From contig JAHFSA010000007.1 in assembly GCA_023265995.1 (NCBI GenBank), forward strand, positions 22,191 through 86,190: a stretch of 64,000 nt of DNA, given 5' to 3'. The notes beneath the pieces are model-generated. The model saw nothing but the letters and a program-made list of their open reading frames with translations, did not search any database and was not told the origin of the DNA. The stretch's first letter is position 1, and each line of letters starts with the position of its first letter. The stretch is from Perlucidibaca sp. (GTDB lineage: Bacteria > Pseudomonadota > Gammaproteobacteria > Pseudomonadales > Moraxellaceae). A program made the position numbers and the translations under genes. This document shows positions 1 to 12,111 of the stretch, piece by piece.

Positions 1-224
1 GAGATATCGGCGATCTTGCGCAGCTGGGCGCTGGACAGCATGCCGTAGGGCACGGCGATGCGCAGCATGGGCGCGTAGCGCTGCACATAAAGGCCGTTCT
101 GCAGACGCAGCGGGCGGAATTCGTCTTCCGTCAGCTCGCCGGCTAGGTAACGCTGGGTCTGGTCGCGGAATTGGGCGACACGGTCGTCGACAATTCGCTG
201 GTCGTACGCATCGTAACGATACAT
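1..224 (-). CDS. cysI: Nitrite/sulfite reductase hemoprotein, N-terminal part (partial)
   Basis: Partial gene running off the left edge; the 74 visible codons start at an ATG at 224. The peptide opens MYRYDAYDQRIVDDRV and continues through RPLRLQNGLYVQRYAPMLRI. This is the N-terminal half-domain of ferredoxin-type or CysI-type sulfite/nitrite reductases of pseudomonads, which reduce sulfite to sulfide with siroheme and a 4Fe-4S cluster. The cysteine motifs that bind the cluster lie outside the window. A siroheme synthase gene (cysG) lies near the other end of the window. The ribosome-binding site is weak. Family assignment is firm; sulfite rather than nitrite as substrate is inferred. Confidence 0.85.
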   Translation of the reverse strand, partial: MYRYDAYDQRIVDDRVAQFRDQTQRYLAGELTEDEFRPLRLQNGLYVQRYAPMLRIAVPYGMLSSAQLRKIADI

Positions 225-436
225 TCAGGTAATCCGGTAATTCACGAACGGAGGCAAGAATAACAGGGGCATTACTATAGGGAAAATGGAATTTCCTGAC
301 GGGATTTATCAGAAAATCTGCTAAGCAAATGAGGGCCGGCTGCCATTTGTCCAACAATCCGAATACGGTCTGGTGACTGACAGGTGCTGTGCTAGCATAG
401 CCGCTCAACGACTGTATTTGGGACTGTGCCAAGCTC

Positions 437-1132
437 ATGAGTTTCCGCGCCAACGAGAGTCTGGCCGAGCAGATTGCACAGCATCTGGGCGAGCAAATCA
501 TCTCCGGAGATCTGGTCGAGGGCGAGCGCATCCAGGAATTGCGCATTGCCGCCGAACTGGAGGTCAGTCGCGGCTCCGTGCGCGAGGCCCTGCTGATCCT
601 GCAGCGCCGTCATCTCATCGAGATCTTTCCGCGCCGTGGCGCTGTGGTCGCCGAACTCTCGCCGGCCATGGTCAAGAGCCTCTACGAGCTGGTCCTGGTG
701 CTCTTCGGCATGATCGTGCGGCGCATGGCGGAGGTCTGGCGCCAGAACGATCTCGAGCCCTTCCTGGATGAGCTGGGCACGCTTCAGGATGCAGTCGACA
801 ACCAGGACATCGAAGTTTTCTACGAGGGCAGCTTCGAGCTGCTCGCCAAGGCCCGTCGTTTTCTCGGCAATGCCTATCTCGACAACACCCTGTCCGATCT
901 CCAGCCCTCGGTGCGGCGCGCCTATTATCTGGCGCTGCAGGTGAACCGCCGCGAACTGGAAGAGGCCTTCGGCTTCCTGCGTGGCGTCATGGATGCCGTC
1001 ATGCTGCGTCAGGGTGACAAGGCCGTCGAACTGGTTGAGGAATTCGCGCTGCATCAGCGCAATCTGGTGCTCGAGTCGCTGTTGCGCGTCAAGCAAATCG
1101 AAATGGCCTGGGCTCGCCGGCACCGCCGCTAA
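437..1132 (+). CDS. GntR/FadR-family transcriptional regulator
   Basis: 231-residue regulator with an N-terminal winged helix (about residues 8-75; the segment around SRGSVREALLILQRR is the recognition region) and an all-helical C-terminal ligand domain of the FCD/FadR type. It ends 9 bp before smc, so the two may be co-transcribed. Pseudomonads carry a similar GntR gene directly upstream of smc, which supports both the call and the start codon. The ligand is unknown, and nothing here indicates that it controls chromosome organisation. The 212 bp upstream hold the divergent promoters for this gene and cysI; a TGCTAGCAT at 391-399 could be an extended -10 element. Confidence 0.9.
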   Translation: MSFRANESLAEQIAQHLGEQIISGDLVEGERIQELRIAAELEVSRGSVREALLILQRRHLIEIFPRRGAVVAELSPAMVKSLYELVLVLFGMIVRRMAEVWRQNDLEPFLDELGTLQDAVDNQDIEVFYEGSFELLAKARRFLGNAYLDNTLSDLQPSVRRAYYLALQVNRRELEEAFGFLRGVMDAVMLRQGDKAVELVEEFALHQRNLVLESLLRVKQIEMAWARRHRR

Positions 1133-1141
1133 GGACTGTTC

Positions 1142-4100
1142 ATGCGTCTCAAATCCATCAAGCTCGCCGGTTTCAAGTCCTTCGTGGACCCGACAACCGC
1201 GCTTTTTCCGACCAATCTGTCGGCGGTTGTCGGCCCCAATGGCTGCGGCAAGTCCAACATCATTGACGCCGTGCGCTGGGTCATGGGCGAAAGCTCGGCC
1301 AAGAACCTGCGCGGCGAGAACATGACCGACGTCATCTTCAATGGTTCGACGGGCCGCAAGCCGGTGGGCCAGGCCTCGATCGAGCTGATTTTCGACAATG
1401 CCGATGGTTCGCTGGGCGGCGAGTGGGCGCAGTACGCGGAAATTTCGATCAAGCGCGTGGTCACGCGTGATGCCCGCTCGGACTATTTCCTCAACGGCAC
1501 GCGCTGCCGCCGCAAGGACATCACCGACATCTTCCTCGGCACCGGCCTCGGTCCGCGTTCCTACGCGATCATCGAACAGGGCATGATTTCGCGTCTGATC
1601 GAGTCCAAGCCCGAGGAGCTGCGCGTCTACATCGAGGAGGCGGCGGGCATCTCCAAGTACAAGGAGCGCCGTCGCGAAACCGAGAACCGCATGCGTCACA
1701 CGCGTGAGAATCTCGATCGCCTCAATGACATCCGCGAGGAGATGGGCAAGCAGCTTCAGCATCTCGAAAAGCAGGCAAGAGATGCGGAAAAATACAAGGA
1801 ATTCAAGGAAGAGGAACGCACACTTCGCGCTCAGCTTCACGCTCTGAGATGGCGTTCTCTGGACCAGCAGGTGCAGCAGCACGAAGCCGCCATCCGCGAT
1901 TTCGAGGTGCGCCTGGAAGCGGCCATGGCCTCGCAGCGCGAGTTCGAGGCAGCGCTGGTGCGCGACCGCGAAACACAGTTCTCCCTCAGCGACGAGTTCA
2001 ATGTCGTGCAGAGCCGCTACTACCAGCTCGGCAGCGACATCGCCCGCGTCCAGCAGGCGCAGCGCTATCGCAGCGAGCGTCTGGCGGAGCTGCAGGAGGC
2101 GCTGGCCGCGGTCGAGCGCCAGGCCGAGCAGGCCCGGCAGTTGCTGGCTCATGACCGCGCCGAGCTTGAGCTGGCCGAGAGCGAGCGTCTCGAACTGGAG
2201 CCGGCGCACGAGCTGCTGCAGGCCGAGTCCGAGGCAGCCAGTGAGCAGGTGGTCGAGGCCGAGGCCAGGCTGGCCGACTGGCAGCTGGCCTGGGACCAGT
2301 TCAACCTGCAGTCGCAGGGGCCGCGCCAGCGTGCCGAGGTCGAGCAGTCGCGCATCCAGCATCTTGAGCAGGCCATGCGCCGTGCCCAGGAGCGTTTCCT
2401 GCGTCTGGAGCAGGAGCAGGCCGCCCTACATGGTGGTCCGCTGGAAGGCGAACTGGCCGAGCTCAATGCCGAGGCTGCCGAGCAGAAAATGCTGCTGGAA
2501 ACGGCGGAAGAGCGTCTGGCCGAGGCGGTCGAGTCGGTGCAGCAGACGCGTGCCGGGCTGGCCGAGGCGGGCACCGAGCTCGATGGACATCGCCAGTCGC
2601 TGCAGGCCCTGCGTGGCCGCGAGGCATCGCTGCTGGCCTTGCAGGAGGCGGCCGAGAAAGGTCAGCTGGCAGTCAATCAGTGGCTGAGCGAGCGCGGCAT
2701 TCGCGGTCAGGCGCTGGCCGAGCAGCTGCGCGTGGCCAGTGGCTGGGAAGCGGCGGTGGAAACCGTGCTGGGGCCGCAGCTGCAAAGCATTCAGGTCGAT
2801 TCGCTGCAGCGCATCGCCGAGCATCTCGACGCCTTGCCTTCCGGCCAGGTGGCTTTTGCCGAAGCAGGGGCCGGCAAGGGTGGCGGACTCGGTGGCGGGC
2901 AGCGTCTGGCCAGCTGCATCGAATCCGGCCCGGACTGGCTGCACGGCCTGCTGGCCAGCGTCCATGTCGCCGATGATCTGGCGCAGGCACTGGCGCGGCG
3001 CGGCGAACTCGCCGGCCATGAATCCATCATCACCCGCGAAGGCTACTGGGTCGGTCCGTCCTGGCTGCGCTTCCGGGCGGCAAAGAACGATCCCACCAGC
3101 GGTCAGCTGGCTCGCCGGCGCGAGCTCGAAGGCTTGCAGGGCGAGCGCGAGCGCCTGGAGCAGGCGCTGGCCGCCAGTCAGGCGCGTCAGCTCGAGCTGC
3201 GCGAGGCCCTGCGCGATGCCGAACAGAATCGCGAGGCCTTGCAACGTGATCTGACCCAGCGCCATCGCGGGCTCGGTGATCTGCAGGCGCAGATCGGCGC
3301 CCGTCAGGTACGTCTTGAACAATTCCTGGCCCGGCGCGAGCGCATCGGCCAGGACATGCAGGAAGTGCAGCGTCAGTCCGCGCTCGATCAGGAAAGCCTG
3401 GCCGAAGCCCGCCTGACCTTGCAGGAAGCGCTGGATGTCATGAGCAATGACACGCGCGAACGCGAAACCCGTCTGGCCGAGCGCGAGCAGTGCCGACTGG
3501 CTGTCGATCAGGCTCGCCTGCAGCAGCGCGAGCGCCGTGAGGGCCTGCATCAGTGCGCCCTGCGCAAGCAGTCGCTGGCTGCGCGTGCCCAGGGTCTGGG
3601 CGCCGGTCTGCAGCGTCTCGAGGAACAGGCCGAGGGCCTGCGCGAGCGGCGCGAGGCTTTGGCCATCCAGGTGCTGGAGCTGAATGCTCCGGCCGATCAG
3701 GATGGCGACGAGCTGGAGGTGCTGCTGGCCCGTCATGTCGAGGCCGAGCAGGATCTGGCGCGCGTGCGTGACCAGGTCGAGAACGTGCAGAACCAGCTGC
3801 GTGAGGCCGAGGTCGGGCGCAGCCGTGCCGATCAGCAGGTGCAGATCATCCGCGACAGCCTCGGCCGCACGCGCCTGGAGTGGCAGAACGCGCTGGCCCG
3901 CCGCGAGTCGCAGCAGGAGCAGTTGCAGGAAGCCGAGGCGGTGCTGGAGACCGTGCTGGCCTCGCTGCCGGCGGAAGCCAGCGAAAGCGAATGGCAGCTG
4001 TCGCTGGAGCGTGTCGGCATCCGCATCAGCCGGCTCGGTGCCATCAACCTGGCGGCCATCGAGGAGTACCAGGCCCAGGCCGAGCGCAAGATCTACCTCG

Positions 4101-4648
4101 ACCAGCAGGATGCCGATCTCCAGGAAGCGCTGGAGACCCTGGAAAATGCCATCCGCAAGATCGACCGCGAGACCCGCGCGCTGTTCAAGGAGACCTTCGA
4201 GAAGGTCAATGCCGGCCTGCAGGACCTGTTCCCCAAGGTTTTCGGCGGCGGCACGGCCTATCTCGAACTGACCGACGACGACCTGCTCGAGGCCGGCGTG
4301 ACCATCATGGCGCGCCCGCCCGGCAAGCGGAACTCGACCATCCACCTGTTGTCCGGTGGCGAGAAGGCGCTGACGGCGCTGTCACTGGTGTTTTCGATCT
4401 TCCGACTCAACCCGGCCCCGTTCTGCATGCTCGACGAAGTCGACGCGCCGCTTGATGATGCCAACGTCGGCCGTTTCGCAAGGCTGGTCGAACAGATGTC
4501 CGAACAGGTACAGTTCGTCTACATTACTCATAACAAGATTGCCATGGAGATGGCGCAGCAGCTCATGGGCGTTACCATGCAGGAGCCCGGGGTGTCGCGT
4601 CTGGTTTCGGTCAATGTCGATGAGGCGGCGGCGCTTGCCAGCCAGTAA
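1142..4648 (+). CDS. smc: Chromosome segregation protein SMC
   Basis: 1168-residue SMC ATPase, the core of the condensin that compacts and segregates the chromosome with ScpA and ScpB. Walker A is GPNGCGKS at residues 31-38; the ABC signature LSGGEK is at 1070-1075, and Walker B FCMLDE follows at 1094-1099. Between the heads are two long Glu/Arg/Gln/Leu-rich coiled coils interrupted by the hinge (about 500-640), which contains a short Gly-rich insert (GAGKGGGLGGG). Length matches bacterial SMC. The partners scpA and scpB lie about 9 kb downstream in this window, so the organism uses Smc-ScpAB; no MukB was seen. Confidence 0.97.
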   Translation: MRLKSIKLAGFKSFVDPTTALFPTNLSAVVGPNGCGKSNIIDAVRWVMGESSAKNLRGENMTDVIFNGSTGRKPVGQASIELIFDNADGSLGGEWAQYAEISIKRVVTRDARSDYFLNGTRCRRKDITDIFLGTGLGPRSYAIIEQGMISRLIESKPEELRVYIEEAAGISKYKERRRETENRMRHTRENLDRLNDIREEMGKQLQHLEKQARDAEKYKEFKEEERTLRAQLHALRWRSLDQQVQQHEAAIRDFEVRLEAAMASQREFEAALVRDRETQFSLSDEFNVVQSRYYQLGSDIARVQQAQRYRSERLAELQEALAAVERQAEQARQLLAHDRAELELAESERLELEPAHELLQAESEAASEQVVEAEARLADWQLAWDQFNLQSQGPRQRAEVEQSRIQHLEQAMRRAQERFLRLEQEQAALHGGPLEGELAELNAEAAEQKMLLETAEERLAEAVESVQQTRAGLAEAGTELDGHRQSLQALRGREASLLALQEAAEKGQLAVNQWLSERGIRGQALAEQLRVASGWEAAVETVLGPQLQSIQVDSLQRIAEHLDALPSGQVAFAEAGAGKGGGLGGGQRLASCIESGPDWLHGLLASVHVADDLAQALARRGELAGHESIITREGYWVGPSWLRFRAAKNDPTSGQLARRRELEGLQGERERLEQALAASQARQLELREALRDAEQNREALQRDLTQRHRGLGDLQAQIGARQVRLEQFLARRERIGQDMQEVQRQSALDQESLAEARLTLQEALDVMSNDTRERETRLAEREQCRLAVDQARLQQRERREGLHQCALRKQSLAARAQGLGAGLQRLEEQAEGLRERREALAIQVLELNAPADQDGDELEVLLARHVEAEQDLARVRDQVENVQNQLREAEVGRSRADQQVQIIRDSLGRTRLEWQNALARRESQQEQLQEAEAVLETVLASLPAEASESEWQLSLERVGIRISRLGAINLAAIEEYQAQAERKIYLDQQDADLQEALETLENAIRKIDRETRALFKETFEKVNAGLQDLFPKVFGGGTAYLELTDDDLLEAGVTIMARPPGKRNSTIHLLSGGEKALTALSLVFSIFRLNPAPFCMLDEVDAPLDDANVGRFARLVEQMSEQVQFVYITHNKIAMEMAQQLMGVTMQEPGVSRLVSVNVDEAAALASQ

Positions 4649-4689
4649 CCGGCAGTGATCAGGGCAACGAGACAGGGCAGAAGAGGGCA

Positions 4690-8296
<3,607 letters not shown>

Positions 8297-8306
8297 CATG
8301 AACCTG

Positions 8307-8340
8307 AATGAAAAAGCCCCGGAAACGGGGCTTTTTCATT
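8307..8340. terminator. Bidirectional rho-independent terminator
   Basis: Perfect 14-bp inverted repeat, AATGAAAAAGCCCC at 8307-8320 and its complement at 8327-8340, around a 6-nt loop. The A tract and T tract make it work in both directions. It lies between the convergent transglycosylase and mnmC genes. It is one of several terminators in this window with an ATGAAAAAGCC edge. Confidence 0.9.
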
Positions 8341-9546
8341 TCAGACGGATACGCTGCGTTTCCACAGTGCCCCGCGCAACCATTTTCTGATCAGGAAGCG
8401 GTCGGGCCGCAGGCGCTCGATCAGTTCGGGCGGTACCGGCGGCTCCTGTCCCTCAAGCCGGGCGGCGATGATCTCGGCTGCGATCCAGGCCTGGGTAAAG
8501 CCCTTGGAGCCATGGCCCAGGCTGGCGTACAGCACGGGCTGCGGGGCTTCCGGCGGCGGCACCCGGCGGCCCGGAGGAGTGGCGGCCAGACGTGCCTGAT
8601 GCTCCGGTGGCCAGGGCAGTTCACCAATCAGCGGAAGATAATCCGGCGTCTGCCAGCGCAGGCTGGCGCGCGCGCTCCAGGTGTCGCAGCCGGGCAGGGC
8701 GGAAGCCAGTGCCGGCAGCAGGTCGGCGAGGGCGCTTCGATTGGCCTGCTGATCCTCGCTGCGGGTCTCCAGATCTTCCCGCCCGGGCTGGAAGGTGGCG
8801 CCCAGGCAATGCTGTCCCTGCACGGCGGGCGTCAGATAGCCGCCGTAGCACAACGTGGTGCGCAGCGGCAGGCTGGCCGCCAGCGCCGATACCTGGCCGC
8901 GCACTGGTTTCAGCGGCAGGTCACGCGTCATTTCCAGAGCACGTGCGGCGCCGGCCTGGGCCAGGATCAGCACCGGCGTGCTCAGCTCGCCCTGACTGGT
9001 GTGCAGCTGCCAGTACGGCTGGTCGCCTTCGTGCAGGGGCCGGGCATCGAGCAGCTCGGTTTCGTTGCGCAAGCTGATGCCCGGATGTGTCAGCAGTGCC
9101 CGCAGCAGGCCCTGCGGATACAGCATGCCGGCGGATGGCAGCCACAGGGCCGACATCGGCAGTTCCACACCGGCCAGCGCCGAGGCCTCGGCGGCATCAA
9201 CCCGCCAGACATGCTGATTCCACCAGGGGTGTTCCGGTCCGACCTCGGCTTTCTGCTTGCGCTGGTCGAGCCAGAGCACGCCGGTCTGTTCGAAATGAGG
9301 TGCCAGTCGCGGGTCACGCAGCTTGTCCAGCGCGAGCAGGAAGGACAGCGACTGCAGATGCGTCGGCGTCAGCTCGGCATTGACCAGCTTGGGGTAGAGG
9401 ATGGCGGCAGGGTTGCCGGAGCCGCCCTGACCGGGGCCGGGGCCGGCCTCCAGCACCACCACCTGCCAGCCGCGCTCGGCCAGGCACCAGGCCACGCTGG
9501 CACCGGCAATGCCGGCGCCGATCACGACGGCCTGGCGCGGGGTCAC
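8341..9546 (-). CDS. mnmC: FAD-dependent cmnm5s2U34 tRNA oxidoreductase (MnmC C-terminal domain alone)
   Basis: 401-residue FAD protein with the dinucleotide fold at its very N-terminus (VVIGAGIAG, residues 8-16) and the MnmC-type C-terminus (LGHGSKGFTQAWIAAEI, then DRFLIRKWLRG). In E. coli MnmC this oxidase half converts cmnm5 to nm5 at tRNA wobble U34, and a separate N-terminal methyltransferase half (MnmD) then methylates. Here the methyltransferase half is absent from the reading frame. Start is GTG at 9546, 5 bp after the yciI stop; no ATG is nearby. It forms a minus-strand run with yciI and yciB. Confidence 0.85.
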   Translation of the reverse strand: MTPRQAVVIGAGIAGASVAWCLAERGWQVVVLEAGPGPGQGGSGNPAAILYPKLVNAELTPTHLQSLSFLLALDKLRDPRLAPHFEQTGVLWLDQRKQKAEVGPEHPWWNQHVWRVDAAEASALAGVELPMSALWLPSAGMLYPQGLLRALLTHPGISLRNETELLDARPLHEGDQPYWQLHTSQGELSTPVLILAQAGAARALEMTRDLPLKPVRGQVSALAASLPLRTTLCYGGYLTPAVQGQHCLGATFQPGREDLETRSEDQQANRSALADLLPALASALPGCDTWSARASLRWQTPDYLPLIGELPWPPEHQARLAATPPGRRVPPPEAPQPVLYASLGHGSKGFTQAWIAAEIIAARLEGQEPPVPPELIERLRPDRFLIRKWLRGALWKRSVSV

Positions 9547-9551
9547 GGTGC

Positions 9552-9851
9552 TCAGGGCAGGGTCTTGCGGAACGGCTTGACGGTGACCCTGGCATAGACG
9601 CCGGCCGCCACGAAAGGATCGGCCTGGGCGAAGGCTTCGGCGTCGGCCAGCGAATCGAACTCGGCCACCACCAGGCTGCCGGTGAAGCCGGCGGGGCCCG
9701 GATCTTCACTGTCGATAGCCGGATGCGGGCCGGCCAGCAGCAGGCGGCCTTCGCCTTGGAGCGCCTGCAGGCGGGCGAGGTGGGCCGGACGATGGGCGAT
9801 GCGGTCGGCGAGCGTGCCGGGGGCATCCTCGGAAATGATGGCGTACCACAT
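9552..9851 (-). CDS. yciI: YciI family protein
   Basis: 99-residue small protein of the YciI family (dimeric alpha-beta ferredoxin-like fold, function uncertain). It begins [17 protein letters not shown] and has the family's [19 protein letters not shown] region, with the conserved His and the later Asp. I chose ATG at 9851 over the longer TTG at 9860 because an AGGAG lies about 9 nt upstream and E. coli YciI is of similar length. It lies between yciB and mnmC, 5 bp from the latter. Confidence 0.88.
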   Translation of the reverse strand: MWYAIISEDAPGTLADRIAHRPAHLARLQALQGEGRLLLAGPHPAIDSEDPGPAGFTGSLVVAEFDSLADAEAFAQADPFVAAGVYARVTVKPFRKTLP

Positions 9852-9882
9852 GGTGTGCAACTCCTGGCAATAAGGGGAAAGG

Positions 9883-10428
9883 TCAGGCCTTGGGACTGTC
9901 GTCCTTGATGGCGCCCTGGCGCACCAGCCAGATGCCCTGGGCGATGATGAAGCTGAAGGTCAGGCCGAGGCTGCCGAAGAGCTTGAAGTCGACCCAGTAC
10001 TGCGGGTAGTGCAGCACGACAAAGGCATTGGCGGCGGCGGCGAACAGGAAGAAGACCACCCAGGCCAGGTTGAGGGCGCGCCAGCGCGCCGGGCTCAGAT
10101 CGACCGCATCGCCCATCATGCGGGCTATCAGCGGCCTGTCACCGACGAACTGGCTGCCGAGGAAGAGCAGGGCGAGCAGCACGTAGACGGCTGGCGCCTT
10201 CCACTGCAGGAAGCGTTCGTCATGCAGGACCAGGGTCAGCGTGCCGAGCACGAAGGTGGCGGCAATGGTGATCCACTGGCTGGTTTCGAGCCGGCGCTGG
10301 CGCAGCCAGACCAGACCGTAGATCACGGCCACGGAGGCCATGAGCACGGCGGCGGCGGTGTAGATGCCCTGCAGCTTGTAGGCAATGAAGAACACCACGA
10401 TGGGCAGGAAATCCAGCCAGGCTTTCAT
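9883..10428 (-). CDS. yciB: Inner-membrane septation protein A / YciB
   Basis: 181-residue polytopic membrane protein with about five hydrophobic segments and the family opening [14 protein letters not shown]. YciB (IspZ) affects envelope integrity and septation in enterobacteria; its molecular role is unclear. Start chosen at ATG 10428 because GAGGA sits about 7 nt upstream; the ATG at 10434 would be too close to it. First gene of the minus-strand group yciB-yciI-mnmC, divergent from rnm. Confidence 0.92.
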   Translation of the reverse strand: MKAWLDFLPIVVFFIAYKLQGIYTAAAVLMASVAVIYGLVWLRQRRLETSQWITIAATFVLGTLTLVLHDERFLQWKAPAVYVLLALLFLGSQFVGDRPLIARMMGDAVDLSPARWRALNLAWVVFFLFAAAANAFVVLHYPQYWVDFKLFGSLGLTFSFIIAQGIWLVRQGAIKDDSPKA

Positions 10429-10520
10429 CCGCATATCCTCTGTGACGCCGCGCCGGCAAGCCGGACGGGCAGCGATCTGATAAAGTCAGGCATCTTAATT
10501 CACCCGCGGAGCCGGATGCC

Positions 10521-11435
10521 ATGCCGGAAATCGATCTGCACAGCCACAGCCAGTACTCGGATGGCAGCCTGACGCCCGCCGATCTGGTGGCTCTGGCTGC
10601 ACGAGCAGGCGTGAAGGCGCTGGCACTGACCGATCACGACAGCGTCGACGGCATTGCCGAGGCGCAGCGAGCGGCCGGCGAGGCCGGCATCACGCTGATT
10701 TCCGGTGTCGAGCTGTCGGCCGTCTGGGGCGTGCACAACATTCATGTCGTCGGCCTTCAGGTCGATACCTCCAATCCGGTGCTCAAGGCCGGTCTGCTGA
10801 GTCAGGCCGGAGCCCGCGCCGAGCGCGGTCGCCAGATTGGTGCCCGTCTGGAAGCACTGGGCATGACGGGCGCCTACGAGGGCTCGCTGGCGCTGGCGAG
10901 CAGTCCGGATGGCCTCAGCCGCACGCATTTCTCGCAGTGGCTGTACGAGCACAAGCACGTCAGCTCCATTCAGCAGGCCTTCGACCGCTACCTCGGCCCG
11001 CGCAAGCCGGCTTCCGTGCCCATGCCCTGGGCCGAACTGGCCGAGACGATCGCCTGGATACATGCTGCCGGCGGCATCGCCGTGCTCGCGCATCCCGGCC
11101 GCTATCCGCTGACCCGCACCAAGCTGCGTGCGCTCATCGCCGACTTCAAGAGCGCAGGCGGCGATGCCATGGAAGTGGCCACCGCCACCGAGAAGCCGGA
11201 CATGGTGCGCTATCTCGGCCAGCTTTCGGCCCAGAACGGCCTGCTGGCCTCGCAGGGCAGCGATTACCACGGTACGCCGGCGCCCTGGATTGCCCTCGGC
11301 CGTTTCCCGGTGCTGCCGCGCGAGTGCACGCCGGTCTGGACTGCCTGGGGCTGGCCGGCGGCAGGCATGACGGCCGATGCGACGCAAACCATTCAACAAG
11401 CCACTGGCCAGAAGGCACTGGAGCTGCACGCGTGA
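10521..11435 (+). CDS. rnm: PHP-domain 5'-3' exonuclease RNase AM / nucleotide phosphatase
   Basis: 304-residue PHP-fold enzyme (YciV/TrpH family). Metal ligands are visible in DLHSHSQYSDG (His7, His9), LTDHDSVDG, then AHPGRYP and the final GSDYHG. E. coli YciV, now called RNase AM, trims RNA 5' ends and acts on 3',5'-bisphosphonucleotides. It overlaps yciO by 4 bp and continues to trpS, the common yciV-yciO-trp arrangement. Confidence 0.9.
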   Translation: MPEIDLHSHSQYSDGSLTPADLVALAARAGVKALALTDHDSVDGIAEAQRAAGEAGITLISGVELSAVWGVHNIHVVGLQVDTSNPVLKAGLLSQAGARAERGRQIGARLEALGMTGAYEGSLALASSPDGLSRTHFSQWLYEHKHVSSIQQAFDRYLGPRKPASVPMPWAELAETIAWIHAAGGIAVLAHPGRYPLTRTKLRALIADFKSAGGDAMEVATATEKPDMVRYLGQLSAQNGLLASQGSDYHGTPAPWIALGRFPVLPRECTPVWTAWGWPAAGMTADATQTIQQATGQKALELHA

Positions 11436-12052
11436 CGCAACACTGGATACTGCACCCGGACAATCCGCAGCCTCGTCTGCTCAAGCAGGCGGCCGAGCGC
11501 CTCAAGTCCGGCGAACTGGTGGTCATGCCGACCGACGCCAGCTATGTGCTGGTCTGCCATATCGGCGACAAGGCCGCGCTCGAACGTCTGCGCCGTCTGC
11601 GCGATCTCGATGAAAACCATCATCTGACGCTGCTCTGCCGCGATCTGTCCGAGATCGGTACTTATGCCAAGGTCGACAACCCCGTGTTCCGTCTGCTCAA
11701 GGCGCATACCCCGGGGGCCTATACCTTCATCCTGCCGGGCACCCGCGAAGTGCCCAAGCGCCTGCTGCACCCGAAGAAGCAGAGCATAGGCATACGCGTG
11801 CCCTCGCATCCGGTGGCTCTGGGTCTGCTCGAACTGATGGGCGAGCCGCTGCTGTCGACGACGCTGATGATGCCCGGTGACAGCGAGCCCATGAACGATC
11901 CCGAAGATATCGTCGAGCGCCTCGGCAAGCGTGTCGATGTGGTGCTGGACTCGGGACACGGCAGTCTGGTGCCGACCACGGTGATCGATCTCAGCGAGGA
12001 CAGTCCGCGTGTAATGCGCGTCGGCCTCGGCGATCCTGCCCACTTTCAGTGA
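11432..12052 (+). CDS. yciO: YciO family protein (TsaC/Sua5-like fold)
   Basis: 206 residues of the YrdC/Sua5 fold with PTDASYVLVCHIGDK and an RLRDLDENHHLTLLCRDL region. YciO is a paralogue of the threonylcarbamoyl-AMP synthase TsaC but lacks parts of its active site and is not the housekeeping t6A enzyme; its role is uncertain. The GTG start at 11432 overlaps the rnm stop (GTGA). The longer in-frame extension seen upstream is a shadow of rnm. Confidence 0.9.
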   Translation: MTQHWILHPDNPQPRLLKQAAERLKSGELVVMPTDASYVLVCHIGDKAALERLRRLRDLDENHHLTLLCRDLSEIGTYAKVDNPVFRLLKAHTPGAYTFILPGTREVPKRLLHPKKQSIGIRVPSHPVALGLLELMGEPLLSTTLMMPGDSEPMNDPEDIVERLGKRVDVVLDSGHGSLVPTTVIDLSEDSPRVMRVGLGDPAHFQ

Positions 12053-12094
12053 GCCGGCAGCGAATCGGCACTGCAAGTGTCGAGACTCTGCCGC

Positions 12095-12100
12095 TATAAT
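12095..12100 (+). promoter_or_regulatory. trpS: Probable -10 element of the trpS promoter
   Basis: A consensus TATAAT lies between yciO and trpS. A -35 box 17-18 bp upstream is poor (CTGCAA region). Transcription would begin near 12107, almost on the first ATG of trpS. That favours the TTG at 12136 as start, which has an AGGAG 6 nt upstream. Confidence 0.5.
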
Positions 12101-12111
12101 CCCGGTTTTAC

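Noticed and set aside
8308-9597. Plus-strand frame beginning MKKPRKRGFF
   Set aside because: The start lies in the terminator hairpin. All frames starting MKKP... in this window come from the CATGAAAAAGCC terminators and overlap real genes on the other strand.
9852-9860. Longer yciI start (TTG at 9860)
   Set aside because: ATG at 9851 has a properly spaced AGGAG and the normal family length.
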